Counted from the first letter of the stretch, positions 38,291-49,919 are shown. The stretch: 64,000 nucleotides of DNA from Liolophura sinensis (GCF_032854445.1 NC_088301.1:51819187-51883186), one strand, 5' to 3'. The notes: a model not told the origin generated them from the sequence alone. Program-made: numbers and translations.

Positions 38291-39024
38291 CTGTTAGTAC
38301 GTCCTGGCATAGATATAGACCTCAGAGTCGTACTGACCGAGGATAGATAATCGTATTGGCCCAGGTAACAAAGTGCAGTCGAGGATATGCATCGCAGTTA
38401 ACATGCAGTTCAATCTCTTAGTCTTACTTATGTTGAAAACAGAATGTTCTGCCAATGATCATCTAATTTGTCTACTTTAATCTATAAACTACTAGCCTTA
38501 TCCAATTAAATGAATTTCAGGAATTTCAGAATTACAGTAAATAAATCTGGAAAACTGTAACAGCATAAATGTACTGATCTTAAGGCAGTACTGGTATCAA
38601 CATATACAATCAGTTTATAAAAATATTATTAATATAGAATGTCTTGGCATTGCTTCAGTTTTGGTATTCGGGGCGCAGAATTGGGCCGAGGAAAAAAGCC
38701 CCGTGTTCAGTCATATTATCACGCAGTTTTACCTGCGCGACAGCCTAGTTATGAATGTTTGTTCTGTAGAAAAGAGTATGCATATCGCAACACGTGTAAG
38801 CCAGATTAGAGTCACACGACTGCTTAAGCATACAGATGCCTCTTAAACATCCGGATACAGTAAGGCTAATTGATTTAATAATTTTTTTTGATTGTTTAAA
38901 AGACTGTTTTTAACCCCAAACTCGAGCATTTTATTCATTTATATCATGTCAGTCAGTTCATGTGTGTTGGGAACCGAGCGCCAGGGTTAAAACCATTGAC
39001 AAGTTAGTGACGAATTTTTCCACG

Positions 39025-39087
39025 TGTGACATACCGTGTGTTCGAGTCATTGTCAGACCAGCGTCTTAACCACTTGTCCAGCACTCC
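39025..39087 (-). repeat. tRNA-Ser-like fragment
   Basis: The - strand carries gctggacaagtggttaagac (D-arm-like) and gactcgaacaca (degenerate T-arm). Acceptor stem pairing is absent, so it is more likely SINE or pseudo-tRNA debris than a gene. Confidence 0.3.
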
Positions 39088-40689
39088 ACATTCTAGTTTT
39101 GTTTGTACAGCGCTAAAATGAATAAATTTATATAGTTTGTCTTTAGTAAAATTTTGTTGTGAAATGTTTACCCCATTTACTAGACACTGTATGGAAATCA
39201 TTTCTGATGTGAAACAAGTTGTGCAAAACTTCTTGTATAGCCGACAAAAATATACAAACAAAATGACCATCCAGTCATGCAAAAATCAGAAATACTACAA
39301 AGATACTTGCTATCTCTTTTATAGTTGTGTTGGATAGTTGTGTTGATATTTATGGGGAATTTAGTGTTCATTTAGCAAACTGTCTGACGTGATATGGATT
39401 CTCTAATAGATAAATAATGACAATAGCTTTTAACCACATTATATATTTGTCTGTGTGAATTAGTACTTTCAAATTCATGTCTTTTTCCTGCCTTATACTT
39501 GTTCTCGAAAGAAAACAACTACTATATATTTCAGAAATTATTAAAGAGTAATCTGCATTGGGCTTGATCTATCTCATTTGCTGAAGAGTATATTGATGAT
39601 ACGCTGGCTTTAAACAATTCACACATAGCAAAGTCTGTGACAAATATATATCCACCATCGTTGGATTTAATGGAAACTTCAGACTCTTCAGATCGTACAT
39701 TTTATCTGGACCAGAATTTATGCAAATGCCAACATGGTTTCCTATCTCACAGGCTTTAAAAGAGAAGGGATAGTTTTAATTTAGCGTTGTCAGCTATCTT
39801 TACGTAAATAACAATACACCGCACATTTCGCGTACATATCTCGCACTGTAACATTTCTTAGATCATGTGTGTTAAGTGGCGTTTACAAGCAACGTCAGTT
39901 ATTATACTGCAAAAACTATTGTGTCAAGGTTATTCCATCAAACGCCTTAAAGCACTCTAAGGCTCTTAAGTTTTACAATAAGTATAATTGTCTTAATTGT
40001 AACTAAATATGTACAGAGAGTCTAGAATATCTGGCAGTCTGATGCATTACTGTGTCTAATTCCGCTTAGCTTGGTTGGATTTACGAACCGTTACAACCAA
40101 AGCGCAACGGATATACATATTTGATTATCGACTTATAAAGCAAGATGATATAAACATACAAACTAGAACGGTATACGATTTGGATACTGATTTATTCATT
40201 CACCTGAAATATTCTTTACTTTGCTTTCTTTATCTTTGTTCACCATATTTATAATGATATAGAGATGTAATCTGCAGATATTACTATCGTATGGCGGAAC
40301 TAAAGTCAGGTGAGATACTTTTTATCCCATCACATTCCTTGCATCTTTCCATAATCATAAATTGAAAATTGCTGACTGCTTCTGTTTGTATGACTCCTTT
40401 CTAATTGTACATTTTATACATTTCCTTAGAACTTTCTTTAGTGGTTTGTGTAGAACGTTGTTTGGGGATTGGCCTTGTGATTATTGACCCGAAACGCCCA
40501 TTTCGTTGGTAGCTGCTATACGAATTAGAAAATGCTTCGCATTTGTGATCACGTGAAGGTTAGTGCATTGATCCTGTAATTAATAGTAAGGTTGCTGACA
40601 AAGCCTTCTTCGTCGACTTGCTCTGGTAATAAATATAAATTCTTCGTAAGATAAAGTACAACTCGGAAGTACCACTTAACCTTCGTGCA

Positions 40690-40866
40690 GAACAATGACA
40701 CAGGAGCCCCTCACCAATGCGGTCCCTCTGAGTTCAAATTCATCTCAAGCTCTGGTCGGATGGTCGTGGATTTCCTGCCACCATGATGCTGGCCGCCGTG
40801 ATATAAGTGAAATATTCTTGAATACGGTGTAAAACACTAGTCAAGTAAATAAATAAATGAATAAAT
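40690..40866 (+). repeat. SINE family 1
   Basis: Has part of the tRNA-related head (gagcccctcaccaatgcggt, gagttcaaattca), the body (gatgctggccgccgtgatat, gtgaaatattcttga) and the tail (gtaaaacactagtcaagtaa). Confidence 0.75.
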
Positions 40867-41159
40867 TCGTATCAGGTCTGACTGCCAAAGAAATGAACTC
40901 TCGGACACCATCAGTATCAACAAAACATTAGGACATATCAATTATTATTAGGTGGCATGGTTTACTCTGAAGCAGTATACTTTTATTTCTTTGTTTGGTT
41001 GGTTTAATTCCTTCCGTGAACCTTTTGCCTGGTTCACCGTCTAAATTGTAGTCAAACAAATTTTAATCAATACATTTCGAAAATGAACACCTTTGGCAAA
41101 TATAAATAGGTAGTTTTACATGTATATTAAAGCTGTTAGAAAACAGCATTTCGAGCTAT

Positions 41160-41486
41160 TCAAACTGTTCTTCCGGTAGCAATAATCTTATTTCTGGTTA
41201 AATCACTTCTGTCTTTGTGCAGCAAAATATCGAATGACACTACCCCAGTGTCTGTGGGATTATTTGAAAGGAGATAGCCTACAAGTTTTCTAAGTTTGAT
41301 AAAACAAATTAAAGACGCATAAAGACGTTCTCGGTATGTATCATGAGATGATTCAAACGACTTTAAATATATTTGTGTACCTGCAAAGTGAAACTGGCCA
41401 AATGTCGCGGACTGATAAATTTTTAAACTGTTTCGCCGAGTGCCATTCCCATACATAAAGATATTACAACAATTGAGAACAGACAA
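41160..41486 (-). other. Unassigned 108-codon open frame
   Basis: One of the longer ATG frames outside the repeats, with no recognised motif or convincing splice borders. It lies in the expected 5' region of gene A. An open frame of this length is within chance for 64 kb. Confidence 0.15.
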
Positions 41487-41832
41487 AAAGGTTATATTAT
41501 AAGCAGAAACTTTTATGGGCGGTCTTGGATTGAATCTGTGATCGACTGCAGATAGTCAATGACAGAAAAATAAATTGTTGCAAAGGGCCAATATGGAGAA
41601 AGTGGGGAAAATTAGTTTGGTGCAGTTTTGCACGCAGCCCCCATTTTAAATAAATGACAGACATATGGAGGGGTTTAAAAACTTGTTACTAACTTCACGA
41701 AAACTGCATTCTGACGTCAAGCTTCATTCTAGTTATTTTAAACGCTTATTAAAACATACATACCTTTGCGCCATTTGCAAATCTCAGCCAAAAAAAAATG
41801 GAAAAAGTACAAATTTTTGAAAAGATCATGAA

Positions 41833-41965
41833 TAATTCATTTATTTATTTATTTATTTTATTGGTGGTTTTACGCCGTACTTGAGAATTTTTCACTTATT
41901 GCACGGCGGCCAATATTACAGTGGGAAGAAACCAGGGGCATCCGCAGTTTGCTTGTGGTGAAGAA
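41833..41965 (-). repeat. SINE family 1, 3' half
   Basis: Reads on the - strand: the tail (atttatttatttatt on +), ggttttacgccgtacttgag, gcacggcggcc, ggaagaaacc and catccgcag. The head is missing. Confidence 0.75.
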
Positions 41966-42624
41966 AACACCAGCACTTTTTTCATGTGAGTAGATTCATT
42001 AGTCTCGGAGATATATAATTTTAAAGGGTTTCCATTAACTCCAATATAGCCGACCCGTCATAGGGGCAGAATGAGACCAAAAGTTACTGTTACAAAGTCC
42101 TACCCTAAAACATACCTAACTTTCAGGAATTGCTGGCAAACTGGTGGGGCTAAAATCGTGACACAGTTTTGTCAAGAATAATAATAATCTTAACGATTTC
42201 AAGCCGAAAAGCTTGAACACTTTGTTAATATCGCTTCTTCAGCGGGTGACGTGTCACAGCTGAAATTCACCTGGAATTATCTCAAGTTAAGGTTGGTCCT
42301 TGGATCATGTATATTTGATCATATTCGATGGGTGACATCTTTAGGTTTGGTTTTGGACATAAAATACGTTAGTTATTCACGTACTTCTAACTCGTCCTTG
42401 GTTTGCATATCTTTAAGTTTCCCAACAGTATGTACAGTTTCTACAAATCAATGCAATGTTATGATATAAAGAAACAAAAACATGAGGTTTGCGGTATCAA
42501 TAAAACTTTAATTCGAAGAACCATAAAGAAAAGCAAAGTGTGAAAGGCATCATCGCAAGTAAACCTGGACCTAGATTATTATTTGCCTTATAAATTGCAG
42601 ATTTATGCTATATTGTTAATATAT

Positions 42625-42890
42625 GCATGTAATTTATTTATTTGATTGGTGTTTTACGCCATCCTCAAGAATATTTCACTTACACGACGGCGACAGCATT
42701 ATGGTGGGAGGTAACCCGGCAGAGTCCTGGGGAAAATCACAACCATCCCACAAGTTTCTGACAAACCTTCCCACGTACGGCCTGAGAGGAAGCCAGCATG
42801 AGCTGGACTTGAACTCACAGTGACCCCATTGGTGAGAGGCTCCTAGATCTTCTCGCCGCGCTGGCGTGCTTACTACCTCGGCCAGCATGT
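42625..42890 (-). repeat. SINE family 1, near full length
   Basis: The most complete copy. From the 5' end on the - strand it has a tRNA-like head (ctggccgaggtagtaagcac and a B box gagttcaagtccag), then catgctggcttcctctcagg, a central domain (ggttacctcccaccataatg) and the body gtcgtgtaagtgaaatattc. It ends in an AAATAAAT tail. Head and body identify a Pol III-type SINE with a conserved central domain. Confidence 0.85.
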
Positions 42891-42969
42891 AATATAAGTT
42901 AATCTATTAAATACACATGTCCTCACTACAAAGCACAAAGACAACCGATTCAAAGATGATCAGCTTGGG

Positions 42970-42975
42970 TTTAAT
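42970..42975 (-). promoter_or_regulatory. poly(A) signal of gene B (candidate)
   Basis: ATTAAA on the - strand, about 110 bases beyond the distal stop codon (43084) and upstream of a SINE that itself carries AATAAA words. Confidence 0.35.
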
Positions 42976-43083
42976 TCTATTACATGATATTGGTGATAAC
43001 ATGACGTCTCCTTTGGGAATCTTGCGGCATCTTGGTCGTTTCTAATGCTAACATTTACTTCAGACACCGGTGTTCTCTGCTGA

Positions 43084-43522
43084 TTAGATATAAGGAGTTA
43101 CTTCCCTTAGTGAATTTTCATTCTGTAGGACATCATAATTGTTTTCTCTGCTATTACCCGAATGGTCGTACAGGTCATTCACGCTGTTCTGTGAAGGATT
43201 AGTAATATTATTATAACCTCCATCGTACTCCACCAACTCTAAGTATGTATGACTACCTTCATTTGTATCATCTCCACCTTCGCGGATATTTGTCGGTAGG
43301 TTATGGTCGTTTGGATTTATCCCTTGGCAAGTTTAACTGATTATATCCCGAGGATCTGTTCGACACCCCTCGAGAAGGCACCGTCTCGTAGAAGTGTGAT
43401 GAATCGTTTTCTTGTCTGAAGGAATCCCCGTCGTAAGCGTTGGGACCATGTCTAGTATCCACAGCGTCATTGGGATAGGGTTGTTGTCGCGTCATTTCAG
43501 GCTGTATCGGGGTATTGTTGCC
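43084..43522 (-). CDS. Gene B exon: cytoplasmic tail with frame break
   Basis: Acceptor catatttctttccaacag, phase 0. First frame, 43522 to 43301: contains HFYETV and GYNQLNLP, then a TAA. Second frame, about 43328 to 43084: contains SHTYLELVEYDGGYNNITNP and NNYDVLQNE, ending TPYI and TAA. Both parts share the same acidic/Asn-rich, tyrosine-motif style, which argues that they are one tail split by a single-base indel near an AAA run. Confidence 0.62.
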
Positions 43523-46500
43523 CTGTTGGAAAGAAATATGAATTATGATGAAAACAAGGGTTTAGAAGATAGAGTACCTAATTCGGTGACGCCTTTACTG
43601 AATTTATGTAGAACATTTTAGTCATATTTTTAGGTAGGCCTTATACACCAGTGATGTTTAATATACTACATTTTTTATTTAATTCTGGTCAAGCCATTGT
43701 GCTAGAGGGTGCGTAAGTATCCACATTTAAGTATTTGACATGAACAGTTTAGAATAAATCCTTAACTGCTGTAAACTGCCTAGATCTTGGAGGTTAAAGG
43801 TGTCCATTTACCAAGTATCAGTGTCCAAGTTTCTCTGACTTTACTCTCCATGCTTTTGCTATTTGTATGTTCAAGTTAACTTGTTTGGGAAATATTTTGA
43901 GCCTTCAAGAACTATATTCGTTTTGCTTGTCACGCCTTCCTCTCCCCCCCCCCACCCCCCCCCTCCCTCCCCTTTTTTATTCTGTTCTGCCTGGTTGATA
44001 TATTTGAAGCAATTCTTATAACCTTGGACGACATTGACTGCAGACTAACATTTGAATTTGTTCTGTCTCCAGCACTTGATGCCCAGCAACACAGGGGACG
44101 TTTATTGTCGACGTGTCTGTAACACAAGCAAGTCAGGAATTTACCATAAGGTTGGTTCGACCTCTGCTAAGCAAACGATTATTCTTATTAACAAAAAGAT
44201 ATGTACTCATAAGCACTTTCAGTTTCAGAAAGGTCATAACTTAAATGTTTGGTCATCGTGCCGAGGTGTTTAGCGTGCCAGCGCGGCGCAATGACTCAGG
44301 GAGCCTCTCTCACAAATGTTGTTGTTGTGAATTCAGTTCGTTCTGGTTTCTTCCCTCTTCCACCAAAATGCGGATGATTTTGTGTTTCTCCTAGGGTTCT
44401 GCCTAGTTTCCTAACACCAAAACTTTGTGAATAGTGAAATATTCATCACCACTGCGTAAAACAACAATCAAATAAATAAATAAATAAATATGCTATGATG
44501 ATTTTTAACATATTACGATTAAAATCGACGATATGCCATAGATCATCTGAAGTGTTATATATCTTTATCATTGCTAGTATTACAGGCACAGTAATCCCAT
44601 ACCTGGGTCTTTTCCTGTAGATTAGGAATATTATTACAATGCCGACAATGGCAATCAAACTGGCACCACCAATGGCTCCACCAAGGATCGCGGACGAATT
44701 GGTATTAAAACTGTCCTGGGGAGAACTCTCTAGTGGGTGGTACCTGAAAGGGCAAGAAATGGTAATTTGGTGTACGCATGAAATTTGTATGTTTATGTAT
44801 GCTTGGGATTTTAGGTCGTACTCAGCAATTTTTCAGTCATTATATCGTGCTTTCTTGTGACGGAGAGAGGATGCCACAAAAATGCTGCCACCACAGAAGT
44901 GTCATGTCGGCACCTCACCCGGTCACATTACACTGACACCAGGCCAACCACTTTTTTCTCCTTGTTCTCGCCTCTTAGGGCTGAGTGCCAAGCGAGGCAG
45001 AAACAAGTAGCATTTTTAAAGCCTCTGGTATGACCCGACCCTGGTTTAATCCCTGCCTCCCGAGAGATATTTAAACGTCAAGTTTAGTGTACAATTTAAC
45101 ATAAATCTCAGGTGCCATGTGAAGGTGCTATAGTAGTGGATAATAAAGTAAAGGCCAAATCATACTACCTTGCACTTCATTATACGAGTCGCGGATCAAA
45201 GATTTGGATTTTTAAAAAAAATTTGAATGAATATACACACTGTAAACATATACAGAACGCGACTGATTAATATTTCATATATGGTATGATCATAAGCTTC
45301 TATGACTCAAATGTCTCATGAAAGGTGTATAGGCTGAGGAAATTGTAACCTACCTTGGTTATCAGTCGTCCTTGTATTATAAGTACTGCCTTGGTAAAGG
45401 AGACGTTGGGCGTTAGGAGGCGGCCTTGTCCGGTGGGTACGAACGTAAGCTGTTAACCCACAAGGCAGAAGATTGCATTCAATTCAGCATTGTATTATCT
45501 TAAAAGACCGTGTGATATGTTTTTTCCTATGGAGTGTGGGAATAGTATTTATATATGTATCTCTCTAGGTATATGCAAGTAAGGTGATCTGGATCGACCT
45601 GACCTACCAGTATCCGGAGTGCTCGCTGACATGGTCGTCCGGCTTCTGAGAGGACTCCTTGTGTGTGGGGAACTTCCTCTATCCTCTGAGACGAATAAAA
45701 CCATTAATTCAGTTAAAGAGATAATCATATTCTAAGAACTATATACACTATAGACAAATACAGCAGTACAAATAGCGAAACAAAAAACGCCAAATTTGAA
45801 AAGGCTTGTTTGATGCATTAAAATGATTGTTGTTAACTTTACTGACATTATTCATCGCCCGAAGGAGTCAGTTAACTTTATCAAGCCTTATATAGCTTAA
45901 AAATGTCCGCACGTTATCATTGGGCTAAACTTAATTCAACCATATGAGCCTCTGCGCATGTAATTATAGACAACGATGCGTATATGAAAATACTAATATA
46001 CAAACGCATGGATATCCATTATTGGGTAGTTTACAATACAAAAGTGTTTTCCTTCGTAAATATAATTGAGAAGAAATGTTCTTGCCGTTCTTATTAATAT
46101 ATAAATCCACATTCTACTGTTCTACTGACTCAACCCGTTTATTCCATTAATTGTTCTGAATCGGGATTTGTCTCCTACACAGGTTATGTATATTCTGGTT
46201 AGATGTCTTGTGTCATGAATATACAGGGAAAAATTCACATTTATCGCCAAGATAAAGCTTGCAAAGTAAAGACAAATAACTTGTTTTATAGTCCTAAGCT
46301 ACCGAAAGAGAGATATGAAGAAAATCTGAGGAACTTTTCTAACTTTGATTTGTAAAGTGCATCAATTTTTAACTATATGTGTAATTCTGTAGCTTATACG
46401 CATATAACATTTTTCGAAAATGTTTTTTTTCTGTCTTATAAACGTATAACTAGATTTGTACACTTGTTAGTTCTTCGCCATAAACATATCGTCATTATAA

Positions 46501-48412
46501 ACTAACACCCCACCATTATTTAAATAGTTATAAAACAGCTGCATCTTAACTGAAGACTGAAGTCAGCACTTAATGACAGCACGAATTGTCAGTGTTATTA
46601 TTTTTATATATGAACAGTATATACTCACTGACTGTATCTAAGGTATGTAGAAGAATACCATTAACTAATGACTCGGGCTTTGGAGTCGGTCTTGGCGGGC
46701 CACCTCCGTCTGAAATAAAGTTCGTAATGTCCTTTAAAATCACTGGTTTCAAGATTAGTTCCGTTAATTAACATTTCTTAATCTTCAAAATATAGCACTA
46801 TAGGTTAAGTAACATTTGCCCGTTGGCTTCAGAAGTAATTAGCAAACAAACCGCATTATATATATCAACATTTAATGAAGTTTAATACTCATGTAGCTGA
46901 AGAAAGCAGCAGAAGATATTACCTCAGAGCCCTTTCTGTTTTGGTCGCACATGAATATATGTATATAGAGACAGTACATTCGTCTGCCATCATGTTTATA
47001 TTGCCCTGGTCCTTGTAATTATTCATGACTATAGCTTATTTACTTACATAGTCAGTGCGATAAATTATCTTACCAAAAGAATGTTATCCTTTCAATGCGA
47101 ATACGTATAATCAAATGATTATTATTAAAAAGACTCGTTTATTCACCGCTGCTTTATCAATAGAATTGCAATTACCTAAACCTGTTAATTATGATATTAT
47201 ATAAACTTAAGTGGAATATACGCCATTTTCGTCGCCTACAGGTTTAGATTAACGCTGGCATATCTTATATCATCAACGTGCACTGGGAACAGATAGGTTG
47301 ATTGATTCATTCATTCATTGGTGTCAAGGACAGAGTCAAAAATTTCTGACTTACATAACGGCGACCGTGCTGCTTTATAGATGGAGGAAACCGCCGATCT
47401 TTGTCTTGAAATAAAGACGCAGACGAAACATACAGAACTGGATTCGAGCACACGGTCACTTTTGTCACAACTTGCATGCATGGTCGCACGCAGCCATTAA
47501 TTATCTGAACCAGGGAAACACCCCATAAATACAGAGTAATTCAAAATTCATGATAGTGATCGTTTAAAATCTGGTATTGAAAAGAAAAATAATTGATTTT
47601 TATTGATGGTAATAATGAAAGAAATAGGAGAGTGCAATTATTATAACTTTTAAATTCATTGCTTGTGTCATGTTGAGCTTTATATAGGAAGTCTTATGCT
47701 TTGCTAAATTTTATGCATGTATACCAAATTTTAGATTCTCATAGGTTGGTTTTCGTGTGCACTATAATATCATCACACAAATATTTTGTCCATTGCCGCT
47801 AAAAATACAACAGCGATAAATTAATTAGTACTCGGCTTACAGCAGTGCGGCCCCGTATTTCACCAAGGTGTATAAGCCATTAAAGATCAACCATGCGGAT
47901 CGACTCGCCCGCCTGTTCGTGATAGGCTTATATATGAAATTCACTTATAATGTTGTTTAGAGATACATGTATATTCCTAAGTACCAGAAGGGCTTAGGAA
48001 TGTATTGCGAGCGTTCACCTTGCCAAACCCTGCGGATGAGTCCAGTGACTTTTGAACTCGGGCCTCCTGAGGTTCCCGAATTTTTTCTGAAATTCCCACT
48101 ATAGGTACTCCTAATATATAAGTACTGAATAGCTGCTCCCGCTATATTACACACAATCAACCTGGGGATGGTCGTGGATTTCCCTCGTCTCTGCCCGGTT
48201 CCTTCCAACCACAATGCTGGCCGTCTTCGTACAAGTGAAATGTTCTTGATTCCAGCGTAAAACACCAATCAGCAAAATCAATGGATAAATAACTACATGT
48301 GGTCCTTTGGTATAGGGAAATTGTACTTACTTGAAGTTTGATTTGGAAGCAATGAACTGGGACGGCGCTGTATCGGGAGAACATTCCTGTCGCCCATGAT
48401 GAAATTTGAGAA
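43084..48412 (-). CDS. Gene B: single-pass receptor-like protein with ITAM-type tail
   Basis: Seven exons join cleanly: 48331-48397 (possibly from 48412), 46629-46709, 45608-45685, 45354-45449, 44603-44729, 44023-44116 and a tail from 43522. The ectodomain part is about 105 residues, low-complexity and rich in Pro, Arg, Ser and Thr, likely an extended O-glycosylated stalk. The membrane span is ASLIAIVGIVIIFLIY with a YRKRP anchor. Tail motifs are YETV and YNQL in the first frame and YLEL, YNNI and YDVL in the next. The first frame stops at 43301-43303, but a +1 shift keeps a coding-like frame open to TAA at 43084-43086. The shift must lie between about 43303 and 43331. It carries a one-base excess relative to an intact frame (sequence error, pseudogene or allele). 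YxxL/I pairs recruit SH2 proteins such as Syk-type kinases in known immune receptors. The ligand and family are unknown. Confidence 0.68.
43945..43976 (-). other. G-rich intronic tract, possible G-quadruplex
   Basis: The - strand has consecutive G-runs (GGGG, GGG, nine G, ten G with single-base breaks), about 50-80 bases downstream of the donor of the gene B linker exon. Such tracts can affect splice choice. Their length is error-prone in assemblies. Confidence 0.45.
44023..44116 (-). CDS. Gene B exon: juxtamembrane linker
   Basis: Acceptor acttgcttgtgttacag, then 94 bases (1+93; phase 2 in, phase 0 out), then donor CCAAG|gttata. It encodes HVDNKRPLCCWASS followed by an Asn/Ser-rich stretch ending SMSSK. 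The CC pair next to the membrane is a possible palmitoylation site (inference). Phases match the linker exons of genes A and C. Confidence 0.7.
44256..44497 (+). repeat. SINE family 1, near full length, diverged
   Basis: Head gtgccgaggtgtttagcgtg and ccagcgcggcgcaatgactc, a weakened B box region (gtgaattcagttcg), central cctagggttctgcctagttt, a body with gtgaaatattcatcacc and tail cgtaaaacaacaatcaaa plus (TAAA)n. It lies in the intron between the transmembrane and linker exons of gene B. Confidence 0.75.
44603..44729 (-). CDS. Gene B exon: transmembrane segment
   Basis: Donor CCCAG|gtatgg at phase 2. Two acceptors are in tandem: tttcag at 44744 (better pyrimidine tract) and cactag at 44730. 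Only the second keeps phase 1 open (127 bases, 2+123+2); the first would meet a TAG at once after the split codon. It encodes SSPQDSFNTNSSAILGG, the hydrophobic span and YRKRP. Confidence 0.72.
44840..45065 (-). repeat. SINE family 2
   Basis: Shares with 2550-2790 the words ggatgccacaaaaatgctgc, cacccggtcacattacactg, gctgagtgccaagcgaggca and catttttaaagcctctggta, plus a T-arm-like end (ggtttaatccctgcctcc). It is inserted in a gene B intron. Confidence 0.6.
45354..45449 (-). CDS. Gene B exon: stalk
   Basis: Acceptor gttaacag and donor CCAAG|gtaggt bound 96 bases, phase 1/1. It encodes YVRTHRTRPPPNAQRLLY and then QGSTYNTRTTDNQ, a Thr/Arg/Pro-rich stalk. Confidence 0.68.
45608..45685 (-). CDS. 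Gene B exon: stalk
   Basis: Acceptor ttttattcgtctcag and donor TACTG|gtaggt bound 78 bases, phase 1/1. It encodes DRGSSPHTRSPLRSRTTMSA followed by STPDT, Ser/Arg-rich and probably disordered. Confidence 0.7.
46629..46709 (-). CDS. Gene B exon: stalk
   Basis: Acceptor cgaactttatttcag and donor GTCA|gtgagt bound 81 bases, phase 1/1. It encodes GGGPPRPTPKPES and then LVNGILLHTLDTV. Confidence 0.7.
47297..47495 (-). repeat. SINE family 1, old copy
   Basis: On the - strand it keeps the T-arm-like gctcgaatcc, a cggtttcctccatctataaa block and a cgccgttatgtaagtcagaa block, with a (GAAT)n-type tail. Strongly diverged. Confidence 0.5.
48165..48297 (+). repeat. SINE family 1, 3' half
   Basis: ggggatggtcgtggatttcc, ctctgcccggttccttccaa, atgctggccgtcttcgtaca, agtgaaatgttcttga and tail gtaaaacaccaatcagc. 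It lies just downstream of the most 5' gene B exon found. Confidence 0.75.
48331..48412 (-). CDS. Gene B exon: most 5' exon found
   Basis: A strong donor TTCAA|gtaagt ends the exon in phase 1. An in-frame ATG at 48395-48397 would give MGDRNVLPIQRRPSS with no signal peptide. The frame also continues to a weak acceptor (aacttag) at 48413. A start here would imply an N-out protein without a signal sequence, so a continuing exon with more ectodomain upstream is equally possible. Confidence 0.5.
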
Positions 48413-48929
48413 CTAAGTTCCTGTCAAACTTCCAAGTCCTTGATTTTAGTCCAGAACGTAACAGAATCCTGCTGCACTACAAGTAATGTTCCTTGGCTTC
48501 AATTATAGTCCTTCTCAAAGGCTTTACAATATCCACATACTGTACTGTAATGATCCTAGCGTTTCGTTAGACGATGGAATATATATATAATCCCCAAATT
48601 TTACATCTCTTATGGTTTGTTATGTTTTTGTGGATAAAAAACCACCCAGAATCAGTCATGCGTACAGATTTAAGAATATACTATTGGTCGACTGAGATTA
48701 CACCTATGTTTATTTGCTGTCGCCTACGGCTATCTATTTATGCCCGTCATGACTGCATGACTGTTGTATTGCACGACCAATTGTAGGATCGTTAGTGTAT
48801 CCTTACGGAGACATCGCCAACGAAACTAAATGAAATGTCTAAAAATGTTGACGAAATAAAAAATATATAATCAGGTATATTGTATATATTTTTCCATACG
48901 TAGCATCACGTGTAAGATGCACATGTCAG

Positions 48930-48960
<31 letters not shown>

Positions 48961-49919
48961 ATTACCCAAAGGCTTACTTGCCTTTTGATTAGTCACACAG
49001 GAAATCCATTTAGAGCCTAATTTCGCAATATAGGTGGCATAATTGTATCTATATCCAGGGTGTTTTTCACACGCATGTTAATTTGTTACTCTTAATTAGG
49101 AGAAAACTTACCTTTACAAACAAATTGCTGGTTGTTGTTTAATGTATATTTATATGTGATCCTTGCTTTCGACATAGTGACGTCATCCTCGCGTTAGCGA
49201 GACGATTGCATTCGCTTCAGTCGTCTTGTTACCTGCGAGTTTTCTACAAATACTTTGGAATAGGTAAATATGGCCAGAAATGGGCAAGTAGATTTTACTT
49301 AAAAACATATCATTTGAACTATAAACCGCGTTAAAATATCAAATGTTAACACATTCTTTTAATATTAATCGGTCTGTCCTTCTATGCGTCTATCTCTGAA
49401 ACCTTCTTGCCCTTTGCCGTCGCTCGGATTTATTTGTGATTTTATGTCAGAATCTATAGTTTGTCATCTAACTGGGAAGACAACCATTAAACATGCTTCT
49501 GGTTTGCTGGATAATGGGCGTAGTTCAGTACGCTTTGACGAATTGGGACACCTGTTTTCTAGTAATTATTTATCCCTTTAACCCTAAAACCTGTTTCTGG
49601 CACGCCACGTTTGAATTATTTTCAAGTTTGGGTATAGCATATCTTTACTAATCGAAGTTTATATGATTTCGTGTAGCTATGTGGTCAAGACGTTATATGT
49701 AGCTTCAGAATTCGATGTTAGGAAATTCTACTATTAAAAAATCAAGTGTTATCTTTTCGCAGAGACATTAGTTTAGGGTTTCGTTTTAATTGCTTCGGCT
49801 GCTGATATACTAAATGCAAGCATTGTGAGTGAAAGGAAACAAATTCTAATGCTTGGCAAGATACTCTATTTTCGGCATACCAATTAAAAATCTACTAGTA
49901 CACACTTTTCACATCATCG
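48413..49919. other. Stretch with no clear exon
   Basis: May hold the promoter or 5' exons of gene B, but nothing could be fixed. It includes a compound (AT)n(AC)n microsatellite at 48931-48960. Confidence 0.35.
48931..48960 (+). repeat. (AT)n(AC)n compound microsatellite
   Basis: About eight AT units run directly into about eight AC units. Confidence 0.9.

Larger units (their letters stand above)
37544..40689. other. Region upstream of gene A, no clear exon
   Basis: Expected to hold 5' exons of gene A, but none could be fixed. It contains a decayed SINE family 1 tail at 38245-38290 (gacggcgataaacatcaatcaa) and a tRNA-Ser-like fragment on the - strand at 39025-39087 (gctggacaagtggttaagac followed by an imperfect B box). 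Confidence 0.35.

Noticed and set aside
42623-42888. ORFs on both strands at the near full-length SINE
   Set aside because: They translate the SINE sequence.
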